Origin: Sediminibacillus massiliensis
GTDB taxonomy: Bacteria; Bacillota; Bacilli; Bacillales; Amphibacillaceae
NCBI RefSeq assembly: GCF_900156915.1
Contig: NZ_LT732535.1
Span: 1,079,823-1,143,822, forward strand
Direction of reading: 5' to 3'
DNA length: 64,000 bases
Below are positions 42,262-50,435 of this stretch, piece after piece. The translations under genes were made by a program, and so were the position numbers. Positions within the stretch are counted from its first letter, which is position 1, and every line of letters starts with the position of its first letter. The notes beneath the pieces are model-generated. The model saw only the letters and a list, made by a program, of their open reading frames with translations, was not told where the DNA came from and searched no databases.

Positions 42262-44193
42262 TCACTTCATATAACGATATTCCATCAAGCTGTTTAAAAT
42301 AGCCACTTCCTGATACAATTCCTCTCCTATATTCGTTTCAAGCACTTTTTTCCTTTCCAGCTCTTCATCTACGAGCCTTTTTACAGACAAGACGTCCGTT
42401 CCGTCCCGCAAGACTTCTTCCTTGGAATTGAAATGCTTGTGGGCGACAAGCTGCATGCCGTAAGAATTATACAAAAGAGTGTAACCGGCAATGCCTGTGG
42501 TGGACTGATACGCCTTCGAAAAGCCGCCATCAATCACGACCAGTTTGCCGTTTGCTTTAATCGGATTTTCCCCATCGATTTCTTTTACCGGTGTGTGGCC
42601 ATTGATGATATGGCCCTGATCCGGATCAAGATCGAATTCTTTCAGTATCGTCCGGCAGGTCTCTTCTTTTTCACGTAAGTAGTAGTAAGGGTTCTTTCTT
42701 TCCTTATGAGTTTCTTTTTCTTTGATGAAGTATCTTTCGAAAGTTGTCATTTCCCTTTTTCCGAACAGAGAGGAACATTGCCCTGTCCATAAATACCAGA
42801 CCATATCTGTGGCAAGATCGTCTGTCACATCCGGATTGGCAAAAGCGTATCGTAAATTCCGTTCAAAAACATCCAGTAATTCCCGACCGCTGTAGGTTTC
42901 ATCTTCAATAATCATTTTCTCCATGTTTCCATCTTCGTCAAGCGGCATACAACCATGGATCAACAGGTTTCCATTATATTTCAAGTAAAGGCTGCCCTTC
43001 TTCATCAGGAATTTCATGTGTCTTGCCAGTTTTTCCGAATGTTGGACAGAAAATAAAAGCCTTTCAATCACTTCCTCTTCTTCCTCCAGCAGCTGATCGG
43101 GCTGGTCCGGATTTACTGTAGCAAAGCAGCTGTTCTCCAACTGGTACGTCTTCCCGTTTATGTCTATTTCTTTATTTTGGTAATTTACTTTATCCAATAA
43201 TAATCTTTCCGACATATTGAAGTATGGACGCCTCTTGATGATGGGGCTTTCCAATTTGAATTGGATCATGGAAATGGCCTGGTGCATTCTTGTTATTTGC
43301 AATTGTTCGTAATCAGACAGTTTTTCATCAGATTGCCGTTTCGGACGGAAAGCCGGATTGTCTTCATAATACTTTTCGGCAAGATTGAGCAGCGGCCTGA
43401 GATTGATTCCGTACGCATCCTCGATGATATCCAAGTTGTTGTAGCGGGCGCATATACGGATGATATTGGCCAGGCAAACTTTCGATCCGGCAAAAGCACC
43501 GAGCCACAGCACATCATGATTCCCCCACTGGATATCGAGTGAATGATAATTGATCAGGGTATCCATGATTTTATCAGGGTCAGGTCCCCGATCATATATA
43601 TCCCCGACAACATGCAGGTGGTCGACAACCAGCCGCTGCGTCGTGTAGGAAAGACCGATGATCAGTTTATCGGCTTGACCAAGGGAGATGATCTGTTGGA
43701 CTATTTTTTTGTAATATGGTTTTTTGTTAGTGAAATCTTCCGTTTTATACAGCAGTTCCTCTATAATGTAAACAAATTGTTTGGGAAGGGCTTTCCGCAG
43801 CTTCGACCGGGTATATTTGGAGGAAGCATATGAAATGAGCTTGATCATATGCTCGATGATTTCGGTGTACCACTCATTCAATTCATGCTCATTGTTGAAT
43901 CCATTCTTGATCAACTGCAGTTTTTCTTCTGGATAATAAACCAGTGTCGCAAATTCATCGATTTCCTCTTTTGATAAGGTTTCTGCAAAAAGGTCATTTA
44001 TTTTCTCTTTCACCTTGCCTGATCCATTTCTCAACACATGCTGAAAGGCTTGATACTCCCCGTGCAAATCACTGACAAAGTGTTCTGTTCCCTTTGGCAG
44101 ATTGAGGATGGCCTCAAGGTTGATGATCTCTGTTACGACTTTTTCTTCACTATCATATCTCTGAGCTAGTAAATCTAAGAATTTTGTATTCAA
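42262..44193 (-). CDS. fbp: Class III fructose-1,6-bisphosphatase
   Basis: A gluconeogenic phosphatase of about 643 residues with the metallophosphatase motifs of class III Fbp: [43 protein letters not shown] and [15 protein letters not shown] in order. It converts fructose-1,6-bisphosphate to fructose-6-phosphate. The open frame reaches 44259, but the TTG at 44193 has AAAGGGGA ten bases upstream and gives the N-terminus [18 protein letters not shown], where Bacillaceae homologues begin; the longer start remains possible. Length is near the 640-671 typical of the family. Single-gene unit. Confidence 0.93.
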   Translation of the reverse strand: MNTKFLDLLAQRYDSEEKVVTEIINLEAILNLPKGTEHFVSDLHGEYQAFQHVLRNGSGKVKEKINDLFAETLSKEEIDEFATLVYYPEEKLQLIKNGFNNEHELNEWYTEIIEHMIKLISYASSKYTRSKLRKALPKQFVYIIEELLYKTEDFTNKKPYYKKIVQQIISLGQADKLIIGLSYTTQRLVVDHLHVVGDIYDRGPDPDKIMDTLINYHSLDIQWGNHDVLWLGAFAGSKVCLANIIRICARYNNLDIIEDAYGINLRPLLNLAEKYYEDNPAFRPKRQSDEKLSDYEQLQITRMHQAISMIQFKLESPIIKRRPYFNMSERLLLDKVNYQNKEIDINGKTYQLENSCFATVNPDQPDQLLEEEEEVIERLLFSVQHSEKLARHMKFLMKKGSLYLKYNGNLLIHGCMPLDEDGNMEKMIIEDETYSGRELLDVFERNLRYAFANPDVTDDLATDMVWYLWTGQCSSLFGKREMTTFERYFIKEKETHKERKNPYYYLREKEETCRTILKEFDLDPDQGHIINGHTPVKEIDGENPIKANGKLVVIDGGFSKAYQSTTGIAGYTLLYNSYGMQLVAHKHFNSKEEVLRDGTDVLSVKRLVDEELERKKVLETNIGEELYQEVAILNSLMEYRYMK

Positions 44194-44397
44194 AATGCTA
44201 GAGTCCCCTTTCAACATTCGTCTGGTCTTGCTTCTTTGAAGATTAAGTATCATACTCACCTGTTCGTTTTAAATAACACCTGATGGGAAGATTCCTGTTG
44301 TTATCCGCAATCATAGTGCGTATCATTCCATTTCTCTAAAAACCACTTAATTTCCTGCATATCTGACAAATACTCACTAGAAAAATCGCCGAAAAAG

Positions 44398-44428
44398 AAA
44401 CAACCTAAATCGCATTGCGATTCAGGCT
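44398..44428 (-). terminator. Terminator of the Nramp-like gene
   Basis: On the reverse strand CCTGAATCGC pairs with GCGATTTAGG (one G-T), followed by TTGTTTCTTTTTC. Confidence 0.75.
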
Positions 44429-44451
44429 GTAGGATATTCATCTAGCACTCT

Positions 44452-45741
44452 CTAAATTAAACCGAAAATATCTACAAACACTCGAACTGCCAGGAGGAAG
44501 ACCACGAACACAATTGATCCATAGAGAATATTACCCGCCTTCGAATTTTTAAACGTCCCCATGCGGTCTTTTTTATTGATCAGAACAAAAATCGTTCCTG
44601 CCAAAAGCGGAAGAATAAGCCCATTGACCGCTTGAGCTGTAATAATCAATTGTACCGGTGCGCCTCCGAAAAAGAAGACGAGCAACACAGGAATGATAGC
44701 AGTGAGCACAAGGATTCCCCTATTCATCTTAGAAGTACGGTCTTCCGATGCATTAAATGCCTCTCCAAAAAGCATTGGCTGGACAGTCAGGTTGAACAGT
44801 CCCGAAGAAAAACCTGCCGTGAACAGTCCAAGGGCAAAGAAAATACCAGCAAATTGGCCAGCTACAGGTGCCAGTTGCATTGCCATATCCCCCGCACTTT
44901 CGATCACGATGCCAGTCCCAAAGATTGCCGTCCCCGCACTAATTAAAATTGATAAAGCAATAATAGCCGTAATAGTAAAGTTGACTCTTAAATCGATAAA
45001 AGACAGCTTCAATTTCTCCGTATTATTTAAATGATTTTCATTTTGATACTTTTTCTTTGTAAAGCCTGATAAAGCCACCAATGTATTCGGGACCATGATG
45101 GTCGCCACAAGCGCAAGCACTATCCAGAAATCCGCTTCCGGCACTCGGAAGGCAAACCCGCTCGATAAGAATTGCCCCAAGCTTGGTGTCGAGGTTAATG
45201 CGGTAATACAAAATGTAAGTACCAGCAAGCCAATGATCGTACGGTTAATATTTTCAAGCAATTTGTATTTTCCAATCCAGGCAACCAGTAATGCCATTCC
45301 GGACAGAATTGTCACCCAGGCTGTCATTGATACATCAGGGGCAAGCAGGCTCATGGCCATCGAGGCGCCGATAAAGTTTCCTGCTTGAAAGGCAAGTGCT
45401 CCAAGCCACAATAGCAAGAAAATGAATTTTGCCCAAACACCGTTGATTTCGTCCCTGATTCCTTCCAAGACACTTGTCCTTGTGGCAATCGTCCATTTCA
45501 GTACAGGCTTTTGGAGATAAAAACCGATGACACAGGCGAGGACCAGAATCCAGGCAACTTGAAATCCATAACTGGCACCAGCAACGGAGACGGTGGTCAC
45601 AGTTCCCGGCCCAACAATCGCCGCTGCAATAATCGAACCCGGCCCAATCGCCTGCCACCATGCTTTCTGCTCTGGCTTGCTTTTCACCACTACTTCTACT
45701 TCTTCTGTTGGGTGCAAATAACGTTCAGTACTCGTACTCAT
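44452..45741 (-). CDS. Nramp family transporter with altered metal-site residues
   Basis: A 429-residue membrane protein with eleven predicted helices and the Nramp pattern. In the first helix the strict DPGN of Mn/Fe carriers is replaced by GPGT (residues 44-47, in IVGPGTVTT), and in the sixth helix the MPH motif is replaced by VPN (in ATIMVPNTLVAL). These residues coordinate the transition metal in classical MntH, so this protein should not bind Mn2+ or Fe2+ in the same way. Nramp-related Mg2+ transporters and other divergent branches carry changes at these sites. The N-terminal 30 residues are acidic (PTEEVEVV). GGGAGG precedes the ATG. Confidence 0.9.
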   Translation of the reverse strand: MSTSTERYLHPTEEVEVVVKSKPEQKAWWQAIGPGSIIAAAIVGPGTVTTVSVAGASYGFQVAWILVLACVIGFYLQKPVLKWTIATRTSVLEGIRDEINGVWAKFIFLLLWLGALAFQAGNFIGASMAMSLLAPDVSMTAWVTILSGMALLVAWIGKYKLLENINRTIIGLLVLTFCITALTSTPSLGQFLSSGFAFRVPEADFWIVLALVATIMVPNTLVALSGFTKKKYQNENHLNNTEKLKLSFIDLRVNFTITAIIALSILISAGTAIFGTGIVIESAGDMAMQLAPVAGQFAGIFFALGLFTAGFSSGLFNLTVQPMLFGEAFNASEDRTSKMNRGILVLTAIIPVLLVFFFGGAPVQLIITAQAVNGLILPLLAGTIFVLINKKDRMGTFKNSKAGNILYGSIVFVVFLLAVRVFVDIFGLI

Positions 45742-45896
45742 ACAAATCCTCCCATGTAGTAAATAATCTTACAGAGGATTGTACGCATGAATCTACTAGC
45801 AATCTATGTTTCTGTCAGGAAAGCTGACATGGATTTTTCACAATATGTAAAATCTGCAGTCTGGAAGACGGTCTGTTTTTCCTTTTTTCCCAGAAA

Positions 45897-45933
45897 GGAA
45901 GGTTTTGGACTCATTAGAATCCAAAACCCTTGA
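45897..45933. terminator. Hairpin after the LysM-GH18 gene
   Basis: AAGGTTTTGGACTC and GAATCCAAAACCCTT form a stem of 13-14 bp around ATTA, directly past the stop, but with no T-run after it. Confidence 0.55.
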
Positions 45934-47196
45934 TTATACCTTTTTAATGATGAATAATTTCCTTAAAATCCAGGGACCCTGTGCAAATCCAAGTGTTATT
46001 TGCCAAGCGCCCAGCCCCTGTAATTCATACTCCCTTATCAACATCGCTTTTGTCATCATACTTTCTACATCCTCGAACCATACCTCATGAGCGTTACCCT
46101 CTTGATCCGTATATCGGAAAAATGGTGACTCATATTGGTTGGAATAATGAATAGTAGCTTGATACCTTATCGCTGTTTCTACAGCATTTTGATTAGAAAT
46201 TGCACTAGCGACATTTTCCTGGGTATCCGGAATAACCCAGTCATATCCATAAAAAGGCATCCCAATGATAACTTTATTTTTTGGAACGCGGCTTATCGTA
46301 AATTCAATTGTCCTACGCATCTCGTCAATAGGTGCCACCGGACCAGGTTCACTGCCAGCATGGTGAAAATCATAAGCCATGATAAACATAATGTCTACGA
46401 CAGAACCGATCCCTCCGAAGTCATAGCCTGCCAGCCAGGGAATATCTTCACTGGTTTTTGCAGGTACTGCGATAGTTAAAAGCAAGCCTGATGGTCTCAG
46501 CCGATCCCGTAGTTCTCTTAAAAATCCAGTGAACAAATCCCTGTCCTCTGCCCTAACTCGTTCAAAATCAATATTCACCCCGCCATATCCTTTAGTCGTC
46601 GCCAAATAGACGATGTTGTTTAGGAGATTTCCCCTTGCGGTTGGATTATTCAACACTTCCTGCGCCAGTTCAGGACTAAATTCCTCCGGCGTTAAATTCG
46701 TAATTGTTGCAAGTGGAGTCGACCGGCGTCTCCAGGTTGTTTCGATGGCAGTAAGATCATTTAAATCATTTAATATATCCCCATTCTCACTAAAGTGATA
46801 GCCGAAAAGTGATATATAAGTAGAATAAGGGGCATATTCTCGGATAATATCCTGATCAAGTTCAGGACTTCGAATAACATAGTAACTGAGCACAGAGACA
46901 GGATAGTCTGCAATATCAGGAATGGTGATTCTTCTACCGGGCTGCATTGCAGCAGTATTAACCGCAGGATTAGCTGCTCTTAATTGTTCTAAGGTGACAA
47001 AGGCCCTTTTGGCAATTGTAAATAGAGTGTCTCCAGGTTGTACAATATAAGTATTCAATGGAATTAGCAGTGATTGGCCTGGCACAATACTAGCTTGATC
47101 CAGACCGTTCACAAGCCTGATTTCGTCAATGGGAATTTCATACTTGTTACTAACAATAAATAAGGATTCTCCGGTTTGAACCTCATGAATGAACAT
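45934..47196 (-). CDS. LysM-GH18 spore peptidoglycan N-acetylglucosaminidase (SleL/YaaH-like)
   Basis: A 420-residue protein without a signal peptide. Two LysM domains occupy residues 1-45 (FIHEVQTGESLFIVSNKYEI) and 49-93 (YIVQPGDTLFTIAKRAFVTL), followed by a GH18 barrel with the catalytic motif GGVNIDFERV (Asp and Glu about residues 207-209) and VDIMFIMAYDFH. The layout equals YaaH/SleL of bacilli, cortical-fragment N-acetylglucosaminidases deposited on the spore and used in germination; lack of a signal peptide fits spore-coat loading from the mother cell. GGAGGG precedes the ATG. I could not assign a SigE or SigK promoter with confidence. Confidence 0.93.
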   Translation of the reverse strand: MFIHEVQTGESLFIVSNKYEIPIDEIRLVNGLDQASIVPGQSLLIPLNTYIVQPGDTLFTIAKRAFVTLEQLRAANPAVNTAAMQPGRRITIPDIADYPVSVLSYYVIRSPELDQDIIREYAPYSTYISLFGYHFSENGDILNDLNDLTAIETTWRRRSTPLATITNLTPEEFSPELAQEVLNNPTARGNLLNNIVYLATTKGYGGVNIDFERVRAEDRDLFTGFLRELRDRLRPSGLLLTIAVPAKTSEDIPWLAGYDFGGIGSVVDIMFIMAYDFHHAGSEPGPVAPIDEMRRTIEFTISRVPKNKVIIGMPFYGYDWVIPDTQENVASAISNQNAVETAIRYQATIHYSNQYESPFFRYTDQEGNAHEVWFEDVESMMTKAMLIREYELQGLGAWQITLGFAQGPWILRKLFIIKKV

Positions 47197-47572
47197 ATTT
47201 GCCCTCCAATAAAAAAAAGAATAAACATGGCATGATTGGATAATGTACCGTCTATTAAAAAAAGATGGAATTGCACTATTGTATTTTTATTATTCCTTAC
47301 AGTTAATTAGAACAACATTGGTTGCTTAGGTCCGGAATCTACCGTAGATATACAAGCGCAACAGCAAGCAAAAATTTCTTCGTTTCAACCATGTAGTCGT
47401 TAAAAATTGGTCGGCAAATCAGGGAATGGAAGACTTCTTGAAGATTATTAATCAAAAAAGGAAACATGACTCAGTCTATCTGAGCCTTGTTTCCTTTTAA
47501 AGAGTACAACGAGATTAAAGTTTTCATGAATACTCTAACTGTTAGACGGACTGTCCAGCCCGCCTCTCCTTT
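47197..47572. other. Intergenic region, 376 bases, between LysM-GH18 and ThuA genes
   Basis: It holds the AT-rich promoter side of the LysM-GH18 gene and a two-way terminator near its right end (next entry). No gene, repeat or RNA was recognised in the middle. Confidence 0.5.
47455..47499. terminator. Bidirectional terminator downstream of ThuA gene
   Basis: AAAAGGAAACA pairs with TGTTTCCTTTT, with an inner CTCAG/CTGAG stem. Confidence 0.85.
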
Positions 47573-48220
47573 TTATTTAGTCAGTGCCCATTCAATCCTT
47601 TCCGCCAAGAGACCCGAGATGTTGTCATCCAGCATCCCTTCTCTTGTATGGGCTGGCGTAAAACAGCAAACCTTGCCTTTCCCATAGTGGTGTTTCCAGC
47701 CGGCAACCGAGTCACCTTCCTCCCCAGTACTCCATAAATCAACTTCCGTGTTCCCCTTGTCTAAATGGACAAAATACTGTTCATCGGAAAGAGAAAAAGT
47801 ACCCTCTCCTTCCAAATGGTTTCCCTCTCTCATGTAAGTGACATGTTGAAGGCCGGGCGGATGGTAATCAAAAGATCCGCGCAGCATTTGAATATAGCGG
47901 CTTTCAACCGAATAGCTTGCCATCCCTGCATGCCAGGCTAAAATACTTCCTCCCTCTTCCACATAGTTGGTGATTTTCCTATCTAGCTCTTCAGTCAGCC
48001 AGGTTTCCACATGCTCATCTCTCGGATTGAGCTCGTCCATTTTGGCGTTAATGAACAACTCTGGCTTTGCATCAAGCTCTTTGGACACTTGTTTGTATGT
48101 AATATACTGTACATCTACTTCTTCACTGGTCGCCAGTTTGGAAACGGCTGCTTCCAACCCTGCTTTTGCATCATCCCCATCATGCCAATAGTCTCCCAAC
48201 AAGGCAACTACTTGTATCAT
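47573..48220 (-). CDS. ThuA-like domain protein (trehalose utilisation family)
   Basis: A 215-residue protein of the ThuA family, related to class I glutamine amidotransferases. ALLGDYWHDGDDAKAGLE at the N-terminus, GGSILAWHAGMASYS, and PVGWKHHYGKGKVCCF-like VAGWKHHYGKGKV with PAHTREGML follow the ThuA order. In rhizobia ThuA works in trehalose and other disaccharide use; here the role is not known. GAGAGGG precedes the ATG. It starts 12 bases after the SDR gene's stop, so the two form an operon. Confidence 0.9.
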   Translation of the reverse strand: MIQVVALLGDYWHDGDDAKAGLEAAVSKLATSEEVDVQYITYKQVSKELDAKPELFINAKMDELNPRDEHVETWLTEELDRKITNYVEEGGSILAWHAGMASYSVESRYIQMLRGSFDYHPPGLQHVTYMREGNHLEGEGTFSLSDEQYFVHLDKGNTEVDLWSTGEEGDSVAGWKHHYGKGKVCCFTPAHTREGMLDDNISGLLAERIEWALTK

Positions 48221-48232
48221 TTTACCCTCTCC

Positions 48233-48946
48233 TTACCAATTCAGTTTGTTTCCTTGATAATCGATATACATGTGCTCATCCAGGTCTGGTTTTGCCAGAA
48301 TCTGCTTGACGATTCCTTCCGCTGATTCGTCCGCTTCAATCGTGGCTTCGTGATTGAAGTCGCCCATGATATATGTTTTGACGTAACCCGGGTGGAATGC
48401 CAACACTTTTACCCCATGGTCTTTCAGCTGATTTTGCAGGATGGTCAACTGCATATTCAGCGCGGATTTGGACATGCAGTAGCCGTATTCTTTCACCCGC
48501 CAGGAGTCGGCAAGGCTTCCCGCTTCTGATGAAATGTTGGCAAGTATTTTATCCTCTCCCTTTAACAACAAGGGGACGACCGAATGGGAAACCCGCAACG
48601 GTCCCAGTGCATTGGTATCGTACAATTTCATCATGTCTTCATAGTTGAAACCATCAAAAACATCGGTAGACCGGTCTTTGAAGATTGCTGCGTTGTTAAC
48701 CAAGATATCTAATTTACCTGCCTCGCCGGCAATGTAATCCGCTGCATCGTCAACCGACTGCTGGTTTGTCACATCAAGAGAGATGATGTGCAGATCCGGC
48801 TCATAATCCTTTTTCAACTCATCAAGTTCCGGCCAGTCATTCATGTATCTTCCGGCAAACACCTTGTATCCTTCATTAAGAAAACGCTTGGTCATGGTCA
48901 GACCCAGTCCCCTGTCCGCACCCGTAATATAGACTGTCTTTTTCAT
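48233..48946 (-). CDS. Short-chain dehydrogenase/reductase
   Basis: A 237-residue classical-type SDR. Cofactor loop TVYITGADRGLGLTMTKRF, NNAAIF (NNAG-like motif), catalytic Ser in ISSEAGS, and YGYCMSKSALNM for Tyr/Lys are all in place, then FHPGYVKT. It uses NAD(P)H on an unknown alcohol or ketone. The ATG at 48946 is preferred; the one three codons upstream overlaps the ribosome site. First gene of a two-gene operon with the ThuA gene, which might point to a modified sugar substrate. Confidence 0.92.
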   Translation of the reverse strand: MKKTVYITGADRGLGLTMTKRFLNEGYKVFAGRYMNDWPELDELKKDYEPDLHIISLDVTNQQSVDDAADYIAGEAGKLDILVNNAAIFKDRSTDVFDGFNYEDMMKLYDTNALGPLRVSHSVVPLLLKGEDKILANISSEAGSLADSWRVKEYGYCMSKSALNMQLTILQNQLKDHGVKVLAFHPGYVKTYIMGDFNHEATIEADESAEGIVKQILAKPDLDEHMYIDYQGNKLNW

Positions 48947-49201
48947 AGAATCCATCCTTCCGCCCTTTTAATAAAACGCTTACAAATAGTAACTATTCTA
49001 CACAGAGAGGAAGATTTCCTTCTATCAAACAAAGAACATCCTATTCTATATAATTGAAAGATCTGTCGGATTCCGAAAACATTTCCGGTCCTCTAAGTCC
49101 ATTTCAGCCAAACGGTTCACCTATTTTGCCTTAAATACATAACAACAGAATGCAGTGACGAGTACACTATAATAGAATGCTAATTCGGATGGATGAATAA
49201 A

Positions 49202-49733
49202 ATGGGAAATCAACAAAAAGCAGTTCTTGGGGCCTGGATCCAAGCGATCGGTACGGTGATTGCAGCCATCGGCAGCACACCAACAACCCATCTTCCCCAA
49301 AAACTGCTGCAGGATCTTAATTTAATAGGAAATGTTCTACAAGGAACCGGGAATGCCCTGATGGCTGACAGCATTCCCAATCTTACCCCTTGATAAGATT
49401 GGGGATCAGATTCAGGCAATCGGAAACGCAACGATTGTTGCCCAGTACTTGGCAAACTTCGATAAGACGACGAATCAAAAACTGAATATAAAAGGAAATT
49501 TGATGCAGGCCCTGGGAGCAGGAATGAACTTTTCCACGGAAGTTGGCGAACACAATATGACCACCGATGAACTTTATACGACCTACGGAAACCTGCTGCA
49601 ATTGATTGGGAATTCCATGCAGGCTCTGTCAGGGGGAATCCAGCTGAAAGGCGGAGATGCACAATCAATGAATACAGCGGGAAGCTGGATCCAGGCGATC
49701 GGTGCCGTACTGTCCGCCGTCGGGCAAAGTTAG
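49202..49733 (+). pseudogene. Small WIQAIG-repeat protein gene split by a +1 frameshift
   Basis: Two adjacent frames make one protein. The first (start ATG 49202, GGATGG nine bases upstream) ends at a TGA at 49391-49393 after SIPNLTP. The second frame, shifted by one base, continues with LDKIGDQIQAIGNATIVAQY and runs to 49733. The repeated theme GAWIQAIGTVIAAIG, GDQIQAIGN, GSWIQAIGAVLSAVG occurs in both parts, which proves continuity; the whole would be about 176 residues. The switch point (ACCCCTTGA) lies in the loop of a perfect 10-bp hairpin. It is either a one-base insertion in the C4 run (mutation or read error) or a programmed shift at CCT-TGA. The family is unknown to me; glycine-spaced amphipathic repeats suggest surface or membrane association. 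Confidence 0.75.
49376..49403 (+). repeat. Perfect 10-bp hairpin around the frameshift point
   Basis: CCCAATCTTA (49376-49385) and TAAGATTGGG (49394-49403) enclose the loop CCCCTTGA, which contains the C4 run and the in-frame TGA. Confidence 0.85.
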
Positions 49734-49739
49734 CGTTAC

Positions 49740-50435
49740 TCACCCGCCATCCAGCAGTTCCCTTGTTTTGTCCAAAATCTCCTCGTCCTTCAAACGAAAC
49801 TTAAACTCTACTCTTCGGGATGCTTCCATGCTATAGTTCCCTTCATCATCCGTCCGGCCGTCGGTATAAGATTTTCCGTTCACTGTCAGCTTTTCCTCAA
49901 GCTGTTGTTGGATATCTTTATGCGGGAATTTGCTTCCGAGTATATACGATGCAACACTGTAGGCGCGTTCTTGTGACAACTGCAGATTGTACAAATAACC
50001 GTTATCTCTGTCGGTATGTCCTTCTATAATGATCTCGGCGATATAGTCGCTGTATTCACTCCCCAGCAGGACATTTAAATATTTCGGGACAAACTCGTTC
50101 AAATATTGGTAGGACTCCTCTTTTAATTCCGTCTTGTCATAGGCGAATAATATATCGGTATCGAAAATGATGGCGCCTGTCTTCTCGTCGACTTCGATAC
50201 CAAGGGTCGAGTCTTGAAATTCGTCATTCAACTCGTTGACAAGATTGACCCGCACCCCCATGATTTGGTCGATTGTCCGCTTCATTTCTTCTATTTGAAA
50301 CGACTTGATGATCATCATGCTGATAAAAATCAAAATGAAGCACAATAAGATCGTCGTCAAAAGGTCTGTAAAGGACGGCCAAAAATGACTCTCTTCCTGT
50401 TCATTTTTAAACAGCCGCTGGTACTTGTTAATCAT
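49740..50435 (-). CDS. ZorB-like motor protein (MotB/OmpA domain)
   Basis: A 231-residue protein with a single N-terminal membrane helix (LLTTILLCFILIFISMMII) preceded by FWPSFTD, whose Asp24 matches the ion-carrying Asp of MotB/ZorB stators. The C-terminal half is an OmpA-like peptidoglycan-binding domain with IIIEGHTDRDNGYLYNLQLS, QERAYSVASYIL and ASRRVEFKFR. Such a layout occurs in ZorB of Zorya antiphage systems and in other MotAB-like motors. Its start overlaps the end of the ZorA-like gene by 8 bp. The gene ends seven bases from the convergent frameshifted gene. Without ZorC, ZorD or ZorE nearby, assignment to Zorya is tentative. Confidence 0.85.
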   Translation of the reverse strand: MINKYQRLFKNEQEESHFWPSFTDLLTTILLCFILIFISMMIIKSFQIEEMKRTIDQIMGVRVNLVNELNDEFQDSTLGIEVDEKTGAIIFDTDILFAYDKTELKEESYQYLNEFVPKYLNVLLGSEYSDYIAEIIIEGHTDRDNGYLYNLQLSQERAYSVASYILGSKFPHKDIQQQLEEKLTVNGKSYTDGRTDDEGNYSMEASRRVEFKFRLKDEEILDKTRELLDGG

